This document shows, piece after piece, positions 5,568 to 7,723 of a DNA stretch of 7,723 bases. Numbering within the stretch: the stretch's first letter is position 1; each line of letters begins with the position of its first letter. The notes beneath the pieces were generated by a model. That model saw nothing but the letters and a program-made list of their open reading frames with translations. It was not told the origin of the DNA and made no database searches. This DNA is from Chloroflexota bacterium (GTDB lineage Bacteria; Chloroflexota; Ktedonobacteria; Ktedonobacterales; Ktedonobacteraceae): contig JAJZEJ010000450.1 in NCBI GenBank assembly GCA_021828635.1, positions 1 through 7,723 of the forward strand. The letters are read 5' to 3'. Position numbers and translations under genes: made by a program.

Positions 5568-6227
5568 TTAATGAAGGTGAATCGTCACTTCCGCGCTCAT
5601 CCCTGGCATAATGTCGTTGCCACTCGTGCCATCTAGCGTGATAATGACCGGAATACGCTGCCCTACTTTGGTGAAGTTGCCACTGGCATTGTCTTCGGTC
5701 GGTAGCAGCGAAAACGTTCCAGCTGTTGCCTGCACAATCTGCTGCACATGGCCCGTAAACGAGTCGTTGCTATAGGCATCGATATGGATATCGACTTGTT
5801 GACCAGTCTTGATATTATTCAACTGACCCTCGCTAACATAGGCCGTCACCGTCAGATTGTTCATTTCGGCAATCTCAAGCAGCGAAAGACCGGGCGCAAC
5901 GCCCTGGCCCTGCACAGCCGTGGTTTGAATCACGGTGCCATTAATCGGGCTGGTCACATTGACCTTAACCGGCACACCGCTCGCGCCCACCTGTGCCGTC
6001 GTTACTGTACCGATAGTTTCGCCCGATGTCACAGTATCGCCTAGTTTGACTTTGAGTGTGGATAGCAATCCCGTGGCGGGCGCGTTGATATTCACAATAT
6101 TGCCGCTCACCTGAGCATCGCTTGTATTATAGTACATGTACGAGTTGTAAAGGTAATATCCAACACCGCCCGCAATAGCCAGGACTGCGACGACGATGAG
6201 TAAGGGAATAAAAATCATCCGACGCAT
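5568..6227 (-). CDS. short EmrA/HlyD-like membrane-fusion-type protein (efflux adaptor)
   Basis: A 219-residue protein anchored by one N-terminal helix (residues ~5-27) with the rest outside. The sequence TSDAQVSGNIVNINAPATGL (35-54) is the EmrA/HlyD first lipoyl half. The second half follows at about 91-119 (VTSPINGTVIQTTAVQGQGV, then LLEIA). A beta-barrel region follows (LTVTAYVSEGQLNNIKTGQQ) and the family's C-terminal mark FTKVGQRIPVIITLD ... IMPGMSAEVTI (185-216). Relatives of ~330-390 residues carry a long alpha-helical hairpin between the lipoyl halves. Here only ~20 residues (TVTTAQVGASGVPVKVN) stand there, so the hairpin is absent. That fits a cell without an outer-membrane tunnel. 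Family members work with an MFS or ABC exporter, but none is in the window. AAGGAG (6238-6243) lies 10 bases before the ATG. It is 30 bases after the TetR gene and probably co-transcribed with it. Confidence 0.85.
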   Translation of the reverse strand: MRRMIFIPLLIVVAVLAIAGGVGYYLYNSYMYYNTSDAQVSGNIVNINAPATGLLSTLKVKLGDTVTSGETIGTVTTAQVGASGVPVKVNVTSPINGTVIQTTAVQGQGVAPGLSLLEIAEMNNLTVTAYVSEGQLNNIKTGQQVDIHIDAYSNDSFTGHVQQIVQATAGTFSLLPTEDNASGNFTKVGQRIPVIITLDGTSGNDIMPGMSAEVTIHLH

Positions 6228-6257
6228 AAGATTATTGCTCCTTTTGTAGCATACAAG

Positions 6258-6890
6258 TTATGGTTTTTCAACCGCTATACCATGAAAGTAAATATGGGAT
6301 AGATGGTCAACCAGGTCTTTAGGCTGCATGTGGCGATCCACAACCAGACGTTTATAGCTCTGCGGCGAGAGCATACTAAAAAAGGCATTCGTGAGAATAA
6401 TTGTTGGTATCTCCTGCTTCAACTCGCCACTGGCCTTGCCCTCATCAATCAGTGCTGTGATTTGCGCTGCCACCTGCTCCCACTGTGACTGCACATACTC
6501 CTTCTTCTCCAATATAAGTTGCCGGGCTGTCATACTCTCGTACAGTGCATAGAGCAGTTGAAAATGCTCGCTGAACAGTTCACCATGCACGTAGCGTAGA
6601 ATATCCTCTAATCTTGAGCGGGCCGAACGCTTCATAGCAATGATTACATTGATCTCCTGTATAAGCTTCTGCATGCCGCGCATCAATAGAGCGAAGACTA
6701 AAGCCTCCTTACTGGCAAAATGGAGATAAACCGTCCCTTTTGCAATACCTACCCGCGCGGCAATCTCATCTATCGAGGTGCTATGGTAGCCTTTTTCTAG
6801 CAAGACCTCCTCAGCCGCCCGCAAAATGAGTTCTTCACGCTCTTGGCGTTGTCTTTCGCGTAATGAGCGTCGTCGGCCATCAGCATCCAT
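6258..6890 (-). CDS. TetR-family transcriptional repressor
   Basis: A 210-residue protein from ATG 6890. This start is set by a strong GGAGGT (6898-6903) 7 bases upstream; a longer reading from TTG 6905 would swallow that ribosome site. After a basic N-terminus (RRRSLRERQRQEREE), residues ~20-65 hold the TetR DNA-binding domain: ILRAAEEVLLEKGYHSTSID and then the helix-turn-helix EIAARVGIAKGTVYLHFASK with the typical KGTVYLHF recognition helix and following F-x-S-K-E-A-L. The rest (~66-210) is an all-helical ligand/dimerization domain whose ligand cannot be read. It is the first gene of a run with the HlyD-like adaptor and the small coiled-coil protein, so it most likely represses its own operon and is released by an exported compound. 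An inverted repeat at the promoter (6982-6997) is a likely binding site. Family is certain; target and inducer are inferred. Confidence 0.93.
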   Translation of the reverse strand: MDADGRRRSLRERQRQEREELILRAAEEVLLEKGYHSTSIDEIAARVGIAKGTVYLHFASKEALVFALLMRGMQKLIQEINVIIAMKRSARSRLEDILRYVHGELFSEHFQLLYALYESMTARQLILEKKEYVQSQWEQVAAQITALIDEGKASGELKQEIPTIILTNAFFSMLSPQSYKRLVVDRHMQPKDLVDHLSHIYFHGIAVEKP

Positions 6891-6981
6891 GACACAGACC
6901 TCCAAGCAGTAATCTTCCTATATTGACTTCCACCTTGTAATTTGATGCTCTCCTCTATAGCTTGACCATAAAAACTACGAT

Positions 6982-6997
6982 ATGACTTACTGGTCAT
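6982..6997. promoter_or_regulatory. candidate TetR operator at the operon transcription start
   Basis: ATGACTTACTGGTCAT contains inverted 5-bp arms ATGAC and GTCAT separated by 6 bases, a spacing and TGAC/GTCA core common for TetR-family operators. It starts one base downstream of the -10 box of the TetR operon promoter, over the predicted start of transcription, so a bound dimer would block RNA polymerase. Confidence 0.5.
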
Positions 6998-6998
6998 T

Positions 6999-7027
6999 AT
7001 TTTACCTGAACGTCAGATAAAAGTCAA
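6999..7027 (-). promoter_or_regulatory. near-consensus promoter of the TetR-adaptor operon
   Basis: On the - strand TTGACT (7022-7027) and TAAAAT (6999-7004) are separated by exactly 17 bases, each one mismatch from the sigma-70 consensus. The start of transcription would be near 6992, leaving an untranslated leader of about 100 bases before ATG 6890. The -35 box overlaps the stop codon (7024-7026) of the upstream methyltransferase gene, so the operon is read separately from it, with read-through possible because no hairpin lies between. Confidence 0.7.
7006..7016. promoter_or_regulatory. small palindrome in the promoter spacer, possible second operator half
   Basis: CTGAACGTCAG has 4-bp arms (CTGA/TCAG) around ACG and lies between the -35 and -10 boxes of the TetR operon promoter. 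It shares the TGA/TCA character of the larger inverted repeat next to it, so it could be a second repressor contact. It is too short to call firmly. Confidence 0.25.
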
Positions 7028-7723
7028 GGGTACCATTTCCGAAACGCCAGCACGGTAAAGCTCACATCGGTCGTTATATGTTTTGTGGCATTCATCATCG
7101 CCCGCGCCTCCTCGGAGAGATGGCGAAAACCTGGGGTCATTGTCACTGCTTGCGCTATCTCTTCTTGTGTGAGGTCAAGTTGGTAGGTTAAAGTGCGTGT
7201 CGTGAGCAAGGAGAAATGCGCGTTGGCGAGAAATTGTGCGATGACGTGCTGCTCTTTCTGCTCCTCTATCGAAAGCAAGTGGAAGAGGGAGCGCAGTTGG
7301 TGCAGGTGCGTCGCTTGCGGAATGACGACGAGCGTGATGCCGCCCGGCATCAGCACACGAGCAAACTCATCGATATTTCTTGGCGCGAAGATATTCAATA
7401 GCACGTGTGCGCTATCGTTAGCAAAGAGCAGTCCCTCTTTGAGATCGGCCACTACGAATTGCACGGCCTTATAGCGTTTGGCCGCCATGCGTATCGCATC
7501 CTTCGCAATGTCCAGTCCCAATAGGCAAAAGTCATCGGCGGGAAATACATGTGCAAGTTGCTGATGCATCTGCTCAAGATAATAGCCCTCGCCGCAGCCA
7601 ACATCCACAACAACGGTGCGAGGCAATGTCTCTCCATCTTCGTCTTTTTCAGTATTACCCGCTTCCTGATGCAGGTGGCTAAGAACCAATTCGTTGAGCA
7701 AGGCCGAGAGAGGTTGATAGTGT
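7024..7723 (-). CDS. rlmA: RlmA-type 23S rRNA (guanine-N1)-methyltransferase, N-terminus outside window
   Basis: The frame is open to the right edge. The codons before the first possible start (TTG 7701) read HYQPLSA and continue into LLNEL, matching the GHYQPLRDAI segment of E. coli RlmA. The N-terminal zinc-ribbon part is therefore simply off the window. Counting from TTG 7701, residues 30-41 (VVVDVGCGEGYY) are the SAM-binding motif I. GLDIAKDAI (62-70) with AAKRY is motif II and its helix, VVADL (83-87) is motif III, and NIFAPRNIDEFARVLMPGG (103-121) is the family's motif IV/V region. MTPGFRHL (188-195) and the DVSFTVLAFRKW end also follow RlmA. The enzyme methylates N1 of a guanine in helix 35 of 23S rRNA: G745 for the Gram-negative type, G748 for the Gram-positive/TlrB type linked to tylosin resistance. 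Which of the two cannot be told here. It precedes the TetR operon, whose -35 box overlaps its stop codon. No functional link to that operon is evident. Confidence 0.87.
   Translation of the reverse strand, partial: HYQPLSALLNELVLSHLHQEAGNTEKDEDGETLPRTVVVDVGCGEGYYLEQMHQQLAHVFPADDFCLLGLDIAKDAIRMAAKRYKAVQFVVADLKEGLLFANDSAHVLLNIFAPRNIDEFARVLMPGGITLVVIPQATHLHQLRSLFHLLSIEEQKEQHVIAQFLANAHFSLLTTRTLTYQLDLTQEEIAQAVTMTPGFRHLSEEARAMMNATKHITTDVSFTVLAFRKWYP

Noticed and set aside
6891..6905. Longer TetR start at TTG 6905
   Set aside because: It would place the strong GGAGGT inside the coding region, and ATG 6890 is correctly spaced from that site.
6797..6997. 66-codon - strand frame covering the TetR leader and the start of the TetR gene
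   Set aside because: Its start lies inside the candidate operator, it has no ribosome site, and it overlaps the helix-turn-helix coding sequence out of frame.
1..7723. CRISPR array, tRNA, rRNA, transposase, integrase or phage genes
   Set aside because: No regularly spaced direct repeats, cloverleaf-like sequences or recombinase motifs were seen on either strand.

Overview
The window is a compact bacterial chromosomal segment of moderate GC content. It most resembles a Chloroflexota genome of the Ktedonobacteria type. That placement rests on three things: a zinc-ribbon protein with a degenerate kinase domain and an extra beta-rich C-terminal domain, a small Ser/Thr-linker lipoprotein, and two diverged copies of an ~85-base palindromic intergenic repeat beginning TAGGGA. 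It is an inference from gene style, not a database match. No rRNA, tRNA, CRISPR array, transposase or phage gene is visible. Both ends cut through genes.

Left block, + strand (1-2784). A truncated DtxR/MntR-type metal-dependent repressor (C-terminal dimerization end plus SH3/FeoA-like domain) overlaps by four bases an Nramp-family divalent-metal transporter whose metal-site residues are not the usual ones. A 74-residue single-span membrane protein follows 33 bases later, and its stop codon lies inside the first palindromic repeat. After a ~277-base gap with possible promoters and competing hairpins comes a secreted lipoprotein of 169 residues. The second repeat fills the gap between this gene and the convergent gene on the other strand.

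Middle, - strand (2927-5105). A 672-residue protein carries an N-terminal four-cysteine zinc ribbon, a protein-kinase fold lacking most catalytic residues, a long acidic linker and a beta-rich C-terminal domain. It has its own extended -10 promoter. Just upstream of that promoter, a perfect 14-bp stem probably ends the preceding operon.

Right block, - strand (5132-7723). A TetR-family repressor, a short EmrA/HlyD-like membrane-fusion-type protein lacking the usual helical hairpin, and a small membrane protein with a coiled coil lie in that order and look like one operon. It is transcribed from a near-consensus promoter whose -35 box overlaps the stop codon of the gene before it. An inverted repeat of TetR-operator type lies at the probable start of transcription, suggesting autoregulation. 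No transporter gene accompanies these adaptors in the window. The upstream gene, cut by the right edge, is an RlmA-type 23S rRNA guanine-N1 methyltransferase.

The points most worth following up are the pseudokinase, the atypical Nramp with its small membrane neighbour, the hairpinless adaptor next to a coiled-coil membrane protein, and the palindromic repeats.
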